Positions 9,433 through 19,192 of a DNA stretch of 64,000 nucleotides are shown one piece after another. A model generated the notes under the pieces. The model was not told where the DNA came from. It saw only the letters and a program-made list of their open reading frames with translations, and did no database searches. The stretch comes from Nitrospira sp. Its GTDB lineage: Bacteria; Nitrospirota; Nitrospiria; Nitrospirales; Nitrospiraceae. The position numbers and the translations under genes were made by a program. The DNA lies in assembly GCA_009594865.1 (NCBI GenBank), contig VOPT01000018.1, positions 1 to 64,000 on the forward strand. Reading direction: 5' to 3'. The first letter of the stretch is position 1, and every line of letters starts with the position of its first letter.

Positions 9433-9448
9433 ATCAAGGATCGTGCCA
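9433..9448 (-). promoter_or_regulatory. Sigma54-like -24/-12 element (module copy 2)
   Basis: Minus strand TGGCACGATCCTTGAT fits TGGCACG-N4-TTGCW with one deviation (A for C at -12), and matches the copy 1 element in 14 of 16 bases. The flanks agree too (A before, -TA after). Predicted start near 9421, about 60 bases before the 81-aa gene. The sigma54 activator encoded at 9716-11110 is adjacent. Confidence 0.55.
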
Positions 9449-9470
9449 TCGGTGACGAGAGAAAAAGCCC

Positions 9471-9664
9471 TAAGAAATACGGGGGGCTTAGAGATGGAAA
9501 CTCCCTCTGAGCACCTGAATGCGTCAATGAGATGGCACACGGCGCTGTGTCAGACGTGTGTCATATGACTCTATGCAGCAAGATGTGCGGGGAACGCGGG
9601 CTCGCGGGAGCGAAGCCGAAATGGGGATCAGCCTAAACGACGGGCGGTAGTCTTAAGAAATACG
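9471..9664 (-). promoter_or_regulatory. Repeated 11-mer and dyad upstream of module copy 2
   Basis: CGTATTTCTTA occurs twice on the minus strand, at 9481-9471 and 9664-9654, 183 bases apart. Between them, 9533-9552 is an imperfect dyad (TGGCACACGGCGCTGTGTCA), about 85 bases upstream of the -24/-12 element. That is a typical distance for an enhancer-like activator site. No gene is evident in 9361-9715. Confidence 0.3.
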
Positions 9665-9715
9665 TCCAATTGCGAGGAGACAAGAGCACGTGCGCATACG
9701 CTCACCGGACCCGGT

Positions 9716-11110
9716 TCACTGGAGGGAATCTGCACCGGACTCCGCCGAGGCCGCCACATCGTATTCCGCCAGGCGACGATAGAAGGTTCTCCGGCTCATG
9801 CCCAGTAGGCGAGCCGCTTCTGAACGATTGCCGCCCGTCTGTTGTAACGCCCCCAGCATGCGCGTGCGTTCGTCTTGACGTTGAAGCGGAACATACGTCG
9901 CTTGCGGTTCCTGGCTGCGGACTTCCGGGGGCAGGTCTTCCGGCCGTACAACAGTCCCTTTGCAATGAATCAACGCCGACTCCACGGCACTCTTCAACTC
10001 CCGCACATTCCCCGGCCAGGAATAACTCGTTAACACCTGCAGCGCTTCCGGACTCACGTGGAGCACCGGCTTTTCCATCACCGAGCGAAATTGTCCGAGA
10101 AACGCATGGACCAGCAGCGGAATATCCGTCGCCCGTTCGCGGAGCGGCGTGAGCTGCAGGCGCGCTACCTTGATCCGATAGAGCAAATCCCTGCGGAACA
10201 TGCCCTTCTCGACGTCCTCCACCAGATTGTGATGGGTCGCCACCACGACCCGGACGTCGACCTTCCGGGGTTTGGATTCGCCTAATCTCGTCACTTCTCG
10301 CTCCTGAAGCACACGCAGCAGACTCGTCTGAACCGCAGGCGAAATATCGCCGATTTCGTCTAAGAAAATGGTGCCTCCCTGCGCGACCTCAAATACCCCT
10401 TCCTGATTCTCGATGGCGCCGGTGAAGGCCCCCTTTTTGTGACCGAACAACTGGCTGCCCAAAATCGAGTCGGTCAATCCCGCACAATTGACGGCGAGAA
10501 ACGTGTGCGGCGCGCGGCAGCTGGACAGATGAATCGCTCGGGCCACCAACTCCTTGCCCGTGCCGGTTTCCCCTTCAATCAACACCGTGGCATCCACCGC
10601 GGCAATCTGTTGAATCTCTTCGTACAACACGACCATAGACGGACTTCGGCCGATCAGGTCATGAAACTTGCCATGGTCCGCCAACTGGGACTGCAGCGCT
10701 TGCGCCTGCTCTTCCGCGGCGAAGCGGCGCCGCACACTTTCGACCCACTGTTCCGCGATCGTCACACGCAATCGTAAAAACTCGACGCCCACAGGCTTGG
10801 CCAAATAGTCGTTGACGCCGGCCTGCAGGGCCGCACGCAGGGCTTCCGGAGAGTCATGTCCGGCAATCATGACAATGACGCAACGATCGCCGCCCGGACT
10901 GGCCCGAATACTCCGGCACAGCTGCAGTCCGTCCATGCCGCCGCCACGCAACTCCCAATCGAGCAACACGAGTTCATAGGATCGCTGGCCATATGCCTCC
11001 CAGGCCGATTCGCCATCGACGCAGGCCGTCACCTCATGGCCGCGTGCCCCGATGACCTGCTCGAACAGGAGTCGCACGTCGGGATGATCTTCCACGAGTA
11101 ATACGCGCAT
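9716..11110 (-). CDS. NtrC-family sigma54-dependent response regulator
   Basis: The 464-residue regulator has three domains. An N-terminal receiver (1-~120) carries the acidic pair ED (7-8), phospho-Asp in LVLLDWE near residue 51 and Lys in the YLAKP loop. A central AAA+ sigma54-activation domain (~148-380) has Walker A GETGTGKE, the sigma54-contacting GAFTGA loop intact and Walker B GGTIFLDEIGD. A C-terminal Fis-type HTH (~410-450) is present. It should activate sigma54 RNA polymerase after phosphorylation. It follows the large hybrid kinase by 12 bases and is almost certainly its output. The downstream genes on the same strand are preceded by sigma54-like promoters, making them plausible targets. 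Confidence 0.96.
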   Translation of the reverse strand: MRVLLVEDHPDVRLLFEQVIGARGHEVTACVDGESAWEAYGQRSYELVLLDWELRGGGMDGLQLCRSIRASPGGDRCVIVMIAGHDSPEALRAALQAGVNDYLAKPVGVEFLRLRVTIAEQWVESVRRRFAAEEQAQALQSQLADHGKFHDLIGRSPSMVVLYEEIQQIAAVDATVLIEGETGTGKELVARAIHLSSCRAPHTFLAVNCAGLTDSILGSQLFGHKKGAFTGAIENQEGVFEVAQGGTIFLDEIGDISPAVQTSLLRVLQEREVTRLGESKPRKVDVRVVVATHHNLVEDVEKGMFRRDLLYRIKVARLQLTPLRERATDIPLLVHAFLGQFRSVMEKPVLHVSPEALQVLTSYSWPGNVRELKSAVESALIHCKGTVVRPEDLPPEVRSQEPQATYVPLQRQDERTRMLGALQQTGGNRSEAARLLGMSRRTFYRRLAEYDVAASAESGADSLQ

Positions 11111-11122
11111 GGCTGTTATCCT

Positions 11123-14100
11123 TTACACATAGACCAGCTGCAGCCGATCCAGAAACCGGCGGAGCCGCTCCAGTAGCTCGCGCAACGCGGGCGCATCTTT
11201 CCGCGAAGCCGCCGTTTCCAAGGACCGTCCATAGGCCGTAATCGCTTCAATCCCGTATGTTCCGCCGGCTCCCTTGAGGCCGTGGCCGATCTCTCGCATC
11301 AGTTCAAAATCTTCACGAGCCAACGCCTCTGTCATCTGGATCACGTCCTGGCGCCGGCGCTCCAGAAAACCGGGCATGAGCGTTTCTAGCTCCCCGTTCA
11401 CATGGAGCACGGCCGGTTCTTCGTGGTAGAGGGGCACCGGAGGCGAAGAGGAGGCCGTCTGAAAATATAAGTGGATCGTCTCCAGCAACCGGGCCTTGCG
11501 AATGGGTTTCGTGAGGTGCGCCGTACATCCCGCATCTAGACTCCGCTGCACTTCACTCTGCAACGCATTGGCCGTCAACGCCAGAATCGGCGTAGGTTTG
11601 CGGCGCTGGTCTTTTTCCCAGGCGCGGATCGCCCTCGTCGCCGCATAGCCATCCATCACGGGCATCTGAATATCCATGAGGACCAGATCATAGGATCCGT
11701 ACATGAACATCTCGAGCGCAATCTGACCATTAGCCGCCGTCTCCACCCGATGCGGCGTCGCCTTGAAATAAAACTCCATCATCCGTCGATTGTCGACAAA
11801 ATCTTCAGCCAAGAGAATCTTCAGGCCAGACTTTTCCTCTGCAGCCGGTTCTGGGGCAGGAGAAGTTTCAGCTCCCGGGGTCCCGGACGGCGCAGCTTTG
11901 CCCAATACGGCCATCATCGCATTGAACAGATCGGAACGGCGAAAGGGTTTGGTGAGGTAGCGTACGACTCCATGTTCGCGAGCCCGAGCCTGATCACCGG
12001 CGCGCCGTTCCGAAGTCAGCATAATGATCGAGAGGCCGGCCAGACCTGGCGAGCGTGCGATCGTTTCGGCCACCTGCCAGCCGCTGAGTTTCGGCATGCG
12101 CACATCGAGAATGGCCAGACGGTAAGGTTCCCCGGTCGTCAGTGCCCGACGCAGCTCGATCACCGCCTCTTCCCCTCCGGCTGCCTCCGCCGATGGGATC
12201 CCCCAGCTCGTCAGCGTTTCCCGCACAATCAGCCGATTGGTGGCATGATCGTCGATGATGAGGGTGCGTAATCCCGCCAATTGTTCCCATTCTGCCGCAG
12301 GAACCGGTGAGGCCGGTTGCACGTGCGCGGCAAACTTGGCCGTAAAGCTAAAGGTGCTGCCCCGGCCCGGCTCACTCTCCACCCACATTCTGCCGCCCAT
12401 CCGCTCAACCAGACGCCGTGAAATCGTGAGGCCAAGACCGGTGCCGCTATACGGCCGCGTCATTGACGAATCCACTTGGGTGAACCGTTCGAAGATGACG
12501 GCGAACTTGTCGCGAGGAATGCCAATGCCGGTATCCCGAACGGTAAAGAGCAGACTGCCAGGCCCCTCGGCCTTCGGGTCGCATTCGACGCGCAACACGA
12601 CCTCTCCTTGGTCTGTAAATTTGATCGCATTGCCCAAGAGATTCAGCAACACCTGACGGAGACGATTCGGATCACCCACGAGCGAGGTCGGGACATCCGG
12701 TTGGATCTGATAGGCCAACTCCAGATTCTTTTCGCTGGCACGAACCGCAACCAATTCGGCCGCGCGCTGCACCAGGTCACTGAGATCAAAATCCGTCAGA
12801 TCCAAGTCCAGATGGCCGGCTTCGATCTTTGACAGGTCGAGCACATCGTTGATCACACTCAGCAAGTTACTCCCGGCGTCGCGAAAAATTTGGACATACT
12901 CCCGTTGATCCTCATTCAGCGACGTGTCCGACAACAGGTCGGCCATGCCGATGATGGCATTCATGGGCGTCCGGATCTCATGGCTCATGGTGGCCAGGAA
13001 GTCGCTCTTCGCCCGATTGGCAAATTCGGCCGCCTCCTTCGCCGTCACCAAGGCGCTCTCCGCCTCCCGCCGTTGCTTCGATTCGTAGGCCAACGTGACT
13101 AAATTCCCGATGGACGTGGCGAACTGGGCGTCTTCATGGCTCCACGTTCTCGCTGCCCCAAGACATTCGTGACAGACAACTCCGGCCAGGCGTCCGCCGA
13201 AGAAAATCGGCACATCCAGCAACGACGCAATCCCCAAGACCTGCAGATAGGGCTGCAGCAATTCAGCGGTGCGCGGGTCACTGGCCACATCATGCGCTTC
13301 GACCACTTGCTCTTCCAGCAACTCGGCAAAATATCGTGGATACTGCGCCACGTCGAGACGCGCGCCGCGCGAGTGCCGCGCCGCGGTTCGTTCATACAGT
13401 TCTACGCATTCCAGCACCGCTCCAGTGCGGTCCAATAACCAGACACTGGCCCGATCCACCGCCATGGCTTCCGCCGAAGTCTGCATGAGCTCGTTCAGCG
13501 CGGATGCCCAATTCCCCGACCCGATATGCTGGCTTTTTGTCAACCGCATCAACGCATGCTGATGCGCTTGCAACACGGATTGGCTGCGACGCAATGCCGC
13601 TTCCGCCTCGGTGCGCCTGGTGATGTCCAGTACCAGCGTCAGCGCACAATGTTCGTGACCGATGCAGACCGGTTCCACATTGAAGAGACCCTGCCGGAGT
13701 TCCCCGGATTTGGTGCGGAATGCTTTCTCCAGGTGCCGGAGAAAGCCGTCCCGCCGCAATGCCTCGGCCAATTGCCGGCGATCGTCAGGATTGACCCAGA
13801 TGCCGATATCGAGGGAGGACATGCCGATCAGTTCTTCCCGGGAAAATCCCGAGACCCGCACGAACGCCTCATTGACATCGAGCACCCGCCCGTCTTCGAG
13901 CCGGCTGATGGCCATCCCCGCCGGGCTGCCGTGAAAGGCCTTCGAAAACCGCTCCTCGCTTTCGCGCAATGCCTGCTCCACCCGCTTCCGCTCGGTCACC
14001 TCGCGCGCCACGACTTGAAACCCGTTGACGGTATTCCCTTCCATCAATAATTGCGTATGTTGCCCCAGCCAGACTTCCCGTCCGTCTTTGGTCACCACCG

Positions 14101-15148
14101 GTATCTCGTACACGGTTCGAAGCGTTTTACGGATAAACTGCCGGCCATAAAACCGCTCCGCCTGAGCACGACTCTGCGGATGGACAATCTCCAGGTAATG
14201 ACGGCCGAGCAGTTCCTCCGGAAGATAGCCCAGAATCCGCAACGAGGTCGGGTTGCAGTACGTGAACCGTCCGGCAGCATCGGTGCAATAAATGATATCC
14301 CCGGCATGTTCGACGAGGTCGCGGTAGCGCTCCTCGCTCTCTCGTCTGGCGTCTTCGGCTTGTTTCCTCGCCGTCATGTCGAGGTGGATGCCGGTCATGC
14401 GAATCATGCGCCCTTGCTCGTCGGAAACCCCGGCACCCAATGCCGCCATCCATCGATACGACCCGTCCTGATGCCGGAGGCGATGATCTAAGCGATACGG
14501 CTTCGTATAGCCTTGCTGAAACAACGTGACCGTCGCGAGAACTTGTGCCCGTTCCTCCGGGTGGAGACGTGATTCCCACTCCGCGACGGTGGGGCCGATA
14601 TCCGACTCGGCGCAACCAAGCTGACTTTTCCATCGAGGTGAGTAATAGGCCGACCTGGTTACCAGATCCCATTCCCACACACCTACGTCCGCGCATTCCG
14701 CCGCCAATTCAAACCGTTGCCGACTTTCTCGTAGTGCCGCCTCGATCTGCCGCTGTTCGGTCAATTGCATCGACAGACGTTCATGGGTCGCACTCAGATC
14801 CTGCGTCTGCTCCGCCACGCGCTGCTCCAATCGGCCATTGGCTGCACGCAGTGCATGCTCCGCTTCACGCCGCTGAAAGAGCAGATAGGCGATGCCCCAG
14901 AACAAGCCGATTCCCAGGGTACGATTCACGATCACCGTCGCGACCTCGACACCGCGAGGCGCAAACCACAGGCCCATTCCCAGTAAAATGGTACAGAGCG
15001 AGGCGTAGCGCAGAGACGCTGCGGGTGAGGCCATACGCGCGCTCAGCCAGAGCGGAAACGCATACAGGAGCCACATGACATGCCCCGGGGGAACGGCCAC
15101 ATCCAGGACAAAAACCCCAGCCGTCAACAGGCCAATGGTGACAAGCAT
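11123..15148 (-). CDS. Multi-domain hybrid sensor histidine kinase with Hpt
   Basis: A 1341-residue inner-membrane kinase. In order: a MASE-like membrane region (~5-100) with about five short helices; a coiled coil; three PAS/PAC domains (~145-265, 270-395, 400-520); a GAF domain (~535-700); HisKA with the HEIRTP phosphorylation motif (~715); HATPase (~830-945) with G-T-G-L-G-L; two receiver domains (~965-1090 and ~1105-1230); and an Hpt domain with GHGLKGAGG (~1270). The phosphate can thus run His-Asp-His within one chain before reaching the NtrC-type regulator 12 bases downstream. I prefer ATG 15148 with GGGGGA ten bases upstream over the TTG at 15166. Signal unknown; PAS and GAF domains can sense redox, heme/flavin or small ligands. 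Confidence 0.95.
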   Translation of the reverse strand: MLVTIGLLTAGVFVLDVAVPPGHVMWLLYAFPLWLSARMASPAASLRYASLCTILLGMGLWFAPRGVEVATVIVNRTLGIGLFWGIAYLLFQRREAEHALRAANGRLEQRVAEQTQDLSATHERLSMQLTEQRQIEAALRESRQRFELAAECADVGVWEWDLVTRSAYYSPRWKSQLGCAESDIGPTVAEWESRLHPEERAQVLATVTLFQQGYTKPYRLDHRLRHQDGSYRWMAALGAGVSDEQGRMIRMTGIHLDMTARKQAEDARRESEERYRDLVEHAGDIIYCTDAAGRFTYCNPTSLRILGYLPEELLGRHYLEIVHPQSRAQAERFYGRQFIRKTLRTVYEIPVVTKDGREVWLGQHTQLLMEGNTVNGFQVVAREVTERKRVEQALRESEERFSKAFHGSPAGMAISRLEDGRVLDVNEAFVRVSGFSREELIGMSSLDIGIWVNPDDRRQLAEALRRDGFLRHLEKAFRTKSGELRQGLFNVEPVCIGHEHCALTLVLDITRRTEAEAALRRSQSVLQAHQHALMRLTKSQHIGSGNWASALNELMQTSAEAMAVDRASVWLLDRTGAVLECVELYERTAARHSRGARLDVAQYPRYFAELLEEQVVEAHDVASDPRTAELLQPYLQVLGIASLLDVPIFFGGRLAGVVCHECLGAARTWSHEDAQFATSIGNLVTLAYESKQRREAESALVTAKEAAEFANRAKSDFLATMSHEIRTPMNAIIGMADLLSDTSLNEDQREYVQIFRDAGSNLLSVINDVLDLSKIEAGHLDLDLTDFDLSDLVQRAAELVAVRASEKNLELAYQIQPDVPTSLVGDPNRLRQVLLNLLGNAIKFTDQGEVVLRVECDPKAEGPGSLLFTVRDTGIGIPRDKFAVIFERFTQVDSSMTRPYSGTGLGLTISRRLVERMGGRMWVESEPGRGSTFSFTAKFAAHVQPASPVPAAEWEQLAGLRTLIIDDHATNRLIVRETLTSWGIPSAEAAGGEEAVIELRRALTTGEPYRLAILDVRMPKLSGWQVAETIARSPGLAGLSIIMLTSERRAGDQARAREHGVVRYLTKPFRRSDLFNAMMAVLGKAAPSGTPGAETSPAPEPAAEEKSGLKILLAEDFVDNRRMMEFYFKATPHRVETAANGQIALEMFMYGSYDLVLMDIQMPVMDGYAATRAIRAWEKDQRRKPTPILALTANALQSEVQRSLDAGCTAHLTKPIRKARLLETIHLYFQTASSSPPVPLYHEEPAVLHVNGELETLMPGFLERRRQDVIQMTEALAREDFELMREIGHGLKGAGGTYGIEAITAYGRSLETAASRKDAPALRELLERLRRFLDRLQLVYV

Positions 15149-15429
15149 GCTCAATTCGTCCCCCAAGACTTACCTGGATGACCAATCCGCAATTCCTCAC
15201 CTGAAAACAGGCGTAAGATACCCCCGGGACCCGATCAGGTAAATCCCTGACAATCGGCCCTATTTACGGCCCTATCCAGACGGTTCAGGAGGGGGGAGGC
15301 GCTACGAAATGAGCCTCGGACAGGTGATTGATCGAGGAGGATGGCTCAAGAAAGAAAAGCCAATCTTTTCCAGAGGCTCAGGATCGTAATGGCAGATAAC
15401 ACTCGAGAAGCAGGATGAGGAGGTCGCTG
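15149..15429. other. Intergenic region, kinase promoter side
   Basis: 281 bases between wzt (ends 15430) and the hybrid kinase start. On the minus strand GAAAAG-ATTGG-CTTTTC-TTT (about 15348-15366) could be a weak terminator for the wzt transcript. The kinase promoter must lie here, but I find no convincing hexamer pair. No gene seen. Confidence 0.3.
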
Positions 15430-16689
15430 TCAGGACGTTCGTTCGAAGCGCCAACTGTGGTCGACGAACATACCCTTTCCTCGCCACCCATCGTGCGGAT
15501 ACATTCGACCGGTCCCGTAATAATCTCCGTCTAACACTTGCAGCTCAGCCGCATACTGAACCCAGTCTTGCGTCATGGTGTTGTTTTCAATTGCCGCATG
15601 GAGGAAATATCGGCCACCGCACAATGGTAAGTGCGGCACATGAAAGTCCACATAGCCGCTGCCTTCCAAATCCAACGGCGTGCGACTCACGAGATCCGTC
15701 GAAAAAATACAGGACGTGCGTTCATCGCGATTGATAACCACCATGACACGCATATCCTTAAATACCTTTTGAACATGACACTTATACTGTACGCGAATGA
15801 CAAGATGCTGCCCCGACAACACCGGCTGCAGGGGGTTAAGCTTGTCGTCCAAGAAGGTAATCGCCTGCACGGTCAGTTCACCCTTGGTATAACGATCGGT
15901 GCGATCGGCTAGCGAGATTCCGGTACCTGTGAATGCCTCACTCATATATTGCTCGATGATCTGTTGCGGTTGCCCATTACCCACGACCCGCCCATGCCGT
16001 AGCAGAATGGCCCGCTGACAGAGGCTGGCCACCACGGGCAAATCGTGACTGACGAGAATGACCGTGCGTCCGTCTCTCCGCACTTCGTCCATTTTCCCCA
16101 AACATTTCTTCTGAAAGGCACCGTCGCCGACGGAGAGCACTTCATCGACGATCAGAATCTCTGGATCAAGGTGCGCTGCCACTGAAAAAGCCAGTCGCAC
16201 ATACATGCCGCTTGAGTATCGTTTGACAGGGGTGTCGATAAATTGCTGGGTTCCGGAGAATTCCACGATGGCGTCGAATCTCTTGTCGATGTCCACCTTG
16301 CGCATGCCCAGCATAGCGGCATTGAGGTAGACGTTTTCGCGTCCCGTCAGCTCGGCATGAAATCCAGTGCCCACCTCTAATAACGATGTGACGCGCCCGT
16401 ACAGATCGACTTCCCCGCGGCTCGGCTCGGTGATGCGGGACAAAATTTTCAACAGCGTGCTTTTCCCGGCGCCGTTGTGCCCGATCACGCCCAGAACCTC
16501 GCCTTCCATGACATGGAACGAGACATCGTTTAAGGCCTGAAAGGATCGTGGGGAGTCCTTCTTCTCGGCTCCTCGTCCCAGGAGAGATCGACAGCCATGG
16601 GCGATGCGATCGCGCAAGGTGTCATGGTTCATCCCTGCGATGACGTATTCCTTGCACACATGCCGTGCGGAAATTGCAATCTCAGCCAT
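15430..16689 (-). CDS. wzt: Polysaccharide ABC exporter ATPase (Wzt-type)
   Basis: The 419-residue protein has an N-terminal ABC ATPase domain (1-~245) with Walker A GHNGAGKST, signature YSSGMYVRLAF, Walker B ILIVDEVLSVGD and H-loop VSHD. A C-terminal Wzt carbohydrate-binding beta-sandwich (~265-410) recognises the glycan terminus in O-antigen systems. Partner of the permease just upstream: the wzm stop and wzt ATG overlap as TGATG at 16689, so translation is coupled; the TTG one codon earlier is less likely. It would energise export of an undecaprenyl-linked glycan made by the glycosyltransferases encoded upstream. Confidence 0.95.
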   Translation of the reverse strand: MAEIAISARHVCKEYVIAGMNHDTLRDRIAHGCRSLLGRGAEKKDSPRSFQALNDVSFHVMEGEVLGVIGHNGAGKSTLLKILSRITEPSRGEVDLYGRVTSLLEVGTGFHAELTGRENVYLNAAMLGMRKVDIDKRFDAIVEFSGTQQFIDTPVKRYSSGMYVRLAFSVAAHLDPEILIVDEVLSVGDGAFQKKCLGKMDEVRRDGRTVILVSHDLPVVASLCQRAILLRHGRVVGNGQPQQIIEQYMSEAFTGTGISLADRTDRYTKGELTVQAITFLDDKLNPLQPVLSGQHLVIRVQYKCHVQKVFKDMRVMVVINRDERTSCIFSTDLVSRTPLDLEGSGYVDFHVPHLPLCGGRYFLHAAIENNTMTQDWVQYAAELQVLDGDYYGTGRMYPHDGWRGKGMFVDHSWRFERTS

Positions 16690-17573
16690 CAAATCACGTC
16701 CGCAAAGGTGCGTTCCATCCGTTTAAAGTAGACGATCCCGCTCACGAACAACACCAGGACGATGCCAACGCTCGGGAGGATCGTTTCGAGCGAGGGAGGG
16801 CGTTGGCCCAGCAGGCTCCATCGAAATCCTTCTACGACTCCCACTGCAGGATTCAAACTGTAGAGGGTCCGCCATCGTTCCGGAATGAGACTGGCTGGAT
16901 ACACCACCGGGGAAGCAAACATCCAGAACTGGACGAAGAATGGGATGATATGTCCCACATCGCGAAACTTCACATGTAACGCAGAAAACCAGAAACTCAC
17001 CGCCAGGGCGGCGAGCAAGGCGATCACCACAAAAATCGGGAAAAACAGTAACTGCCAGCCCGGTGTGACGCCGAACCATAACATGAGGGGAATCATCATC
17101 AGCAATGCACACAGCAAATCCACCGCCGGCGCGGACGCCGCCGCGAGCGGGATAATGAGGCGAGGGAAATAGACTTTACTGATCAGATGCGACTCTCCCA
17201 CTAAACTGGTACCGCTGCGGCTCGTTGCCTGAGCGATGAAGTTCCACGGAAGCAGTCCCGCATAGGCGAACAATGGATACGGCACGCCATCAGACGGCAG
17301 CTTCGCCAGATAGCTGAACAACACGGTGAATAACAGCATGGAAATGAGGGGTTGGAACACCGCCCATCCCGCACCGATGACGGCCTGCTTGTAACGGACT
17401 TTGGTATCCCGCCAGATCAGAAAGAGCAGCAGTTCCCGATACTGCCAGATAGACTGCAGGTCGAGGTGAAACAGACCTCGACTCGGACGAATTTTGACCG
17501 TCGGCGTTCGAACCGCCGACGCGAGAGTGCCAGCCGGCAACGGTGCCGCCTGCTGCAATTCCGACTCATTCAT
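16689..17573 (-). CDS. wzm: Polysaccharide ABC exporter permease (Wzm-type)
   Basis: An ABC-2 type inner-membrane permease of 294 residues with about six transmembrane helices after a soluble N-terminal ~50 residues. The family pattern YRELLLFLIWRDTKVRYKQAVIGAGWAVFQPL lies at the first helix, typical of O-antigen and teichoic-acid exporters. I chose ATG 17573: longer in-frame starts up to 17645 would overlap the preceding gene, which ends at 17590. It pairs with the Wzt ATPase immediately downstream. The substrate should be a surface polysaccharide. Confidence 0.95.
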   Translation of the reverse strand: MNESELQQAAPLPAGTLASAVRTPTVKIRPSRGLFHLDLQSIWQYRELLLFLIWRDTKVRYKQAVIGAGWAVFQPLISMLLFTVLFSYLAKLPSDGVPYPLFAYAGLLPWNFIAQATSRSGTSLVGESHLISKVYFPRLIIPLAAASAPAVDLLCALLMMIPLMLWFGVTPGWQLLFFPIFVVIALLAALAVSFWFSALHVKFRDVGHIIPFFVQFWMFASPVVYPASLIPERWRTLYSLNPAVGVVEGFRWSLLGQRPPSLETILPSVGIVLVLFVSGIVYFKRMERTFADVI

Positions 17574-17589
17574 AAGTATCACGATCCCA

Positions 17590-18405
17590 TCAGGGCTTGA
17601 GAAGATACGGCTCCCAAAAGGAGCGATCATAACGCGGCCACGCATGACAGCCGAACGGTAAGCGATGTTGATTCATCTCGAAACAATGCCGTGGGACTAC
17701 TTCAAAGGCGAAATCCAATCCGACTTGAAAGGGCGCCACCTTGAATCGCGAATCATACCGCACCGCTTCATCGGCCCAAAAATGATCTTCGTTTTTGGTT
17801 CCGTCTGGCCGCAGATGCCATCGTTCCAATTCACGCTTCACATTATTAAACCGTTTGATTTGCTTGAACCACTTTCTCGGCAGATTGATTGATCTCACAT
17901 ACCAGGGCCGGTTGGAAGCAATCCGTTGCCAGTACACTTCTGGATCCACCCAGTACGCATCCGAAGACAGGACACGCAAAAAACTGGAGACCTTTCGGAG
18001 AGAGAAGCCGCCGTTGCCAACGCGAGAGGTACCGACCCATGGACTATCGGCACATGGCAACCAAGGGGCGCCGACGTAATCCCAATCTCTCGCGCACCAC
18101 TCCAGCAACCGGTCGGAAAATACCAATGCGTCGAGTTGATAGATCAACACATACCGATAGGCTTTAAATGCCTCATAAAATGTCGGGGAGAGCATCAATC
18201 TCGCATTTGCGATGGCGCTTCCAAAATAGGAATCGGGAAATCGTTGAATGTGAAAGCCTGGCCGCTCAATTGCCAGACTTTGCGGAACGACGAGGAATTT
18301 GTCATACCGCCCCAGGTAATGCTCGACATGCCGGAAGGACATCTCTTCGTCCTCGGTGAAGTCCGCCCTGTTATATCCCGGCACAACGACCGCCACACTT
18401 CTCAT
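17590..18405 (-). CDS. DUF5672 family glycan-cluster protein
   Basis: The 271-residue protein matches the DUF5672 layout: a YQLDALVFSDRLLEWCARDWDYVGAPW block (~90-118), VGNGGFSLRK (~127-136), an E-D-x-F-W-like NEDHFWADE (~205) and a C-terminal PFGCHAW motif (~255). This fold resembles nucleotide-sugar transferases, with LDAL-x-F in the position of a DXD-like metal site, and members occur in glycan clusters. No signal peptide or membrane segment is visible. It lies directly upstream of wzm and downstream of the deacetylase gene, so a role in building the exported glycan is likely; enzymatic activity is not established by sequence. Confidence 0.85.
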   Translation of the reverse strand: MRSVAVVVPGYNRADFTEDEEMSFRHVEHYLGRYDKFLVVPQSLAIERPGFHIQRFPDSYFGSAIANARLMLSPTFYEAFKAYRYVLIYQLDALVFSDRLLEWCARDWDYVGAPWLPCADSPWVGTSRVGNGGFSLRKVSSFLRVLSSDAYWVDPEVYWQRIASNRPWYVRSINLPRKWFKQIKRFNNVKRELERWHLRPDGTKNEDHFWADEAVRYDSRFKVAPFQVGLDFAFEVVPRHCFEMNQHRLPFGCHAWPRYDRSFWEPYLLKP

Positions 18406-18443
18406 GGCCTGCCCCCTTGACCTAGTAGCATTGGCTTCGCGCT

Positions 18444-19187
18444 TCAGGCCGTTGTCAGCGATGGCTTAAACCAGAATGAGCGCCTCGGCCGCCCGGCTTG
18501 CAGCAACTCCGGTACCGTGACAAACCGATAGCTCCCGCTCAATCGATCGAGGACCGTCTCCAATGTGTCGAGCATGGCTTGACGGTCGGGCCACGCTGTA
18601 TGTTCGGGATCAACCCCATGAGCAGGCACGCCCTTATCGAATAGCGTATCGTGGAAGAGGACGATTCCGCCCGGCGACACCATCTCCAACAGATATTTGC
18701 CCATAACCGAAGACTGGGGCTCGAACCAATCGCCGCTATTCAGATTCCATCCCACAACCTCGTACCCCATCATGAACGCTTCCAGACGCGAAACAACGGT
18801 CTGTTCCCCATAAGGCGGACGAAATAAGTGGCTGACATAGGGCTGCAATGCGCGTTCACATTCCCGGATTTGCCGACGGCGTTCCCGGCTCGGCAGGCCG
18901 GGAAATGCGCGGTGATCCCACGAGTGGATACCGATGGCATGCCCTCCTGCGACCATACGCCGCACCAAGTCCAGGTGACCTGCGGCAGATTTTCCCACCA
19001 CGAAAAACGTACCCCGCGCCTCATATTTTTCAAGAAGAGCCAGCACCTTAGGAGTGTTCTCGGCATCCGGCCCATCATCAAATGTCAGCGAAAGAACGGC
19101 GTCCGTCGTGACGACATGTGTCAGGCTTCCCAACACTTTCCTCACGGCCGCCGACAGCAAGGATTGAGGATTCATCGAACGGATCAT
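18444..19187 (-). CDS. Polysaccharide deacetylase (NodB/CE4 family)
   Basis: A 247-residue CE4 deacetylase-like protein. The catalytic motifs are present: TFDDGPD (~34-40, catalytic Asp and first metal Asp), HSWDH (~88-92, the two metal His), RPPYGE (~118-123), then the W-N-x-x-S-x-D-W motif and HDT (~180). Such enzymes remove N-acetyl groups from hexosamine polymers. A second ATG four codons in (19175) is also possible. Without a clear cleavable signal peptide it may act on a lipid-linked intermediate in the cytoplasm. It is separated from the GT2 gene at 19193 by five bases and is part of the same operon. Confidence 0.93.
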   Translation of the reverse strand: MIRSMNPQSLLSAAVRKVLGSLTHVVTTDAVLSLTFDDGPDAENTPKVLALLEKYEARGTFFVVGKSAAGHLDLVRRMVAGGHAIGIHSWDHRAFPGLPSRERRRQIRECERALQPYVSHLFRPPYGEQTVVSRLEAFMMGYEVVGWNLNSGDWFEPQSSVMGKYLLEMVSPGGIVLFHDTLFDKGVPAHGVDPEHTAWPDRQAMLDTLETVLDRLSGSYRFVTVPELLQAGRPRRSFWFKPSLTTA

Positions 19188-19192
19188 CCCTG

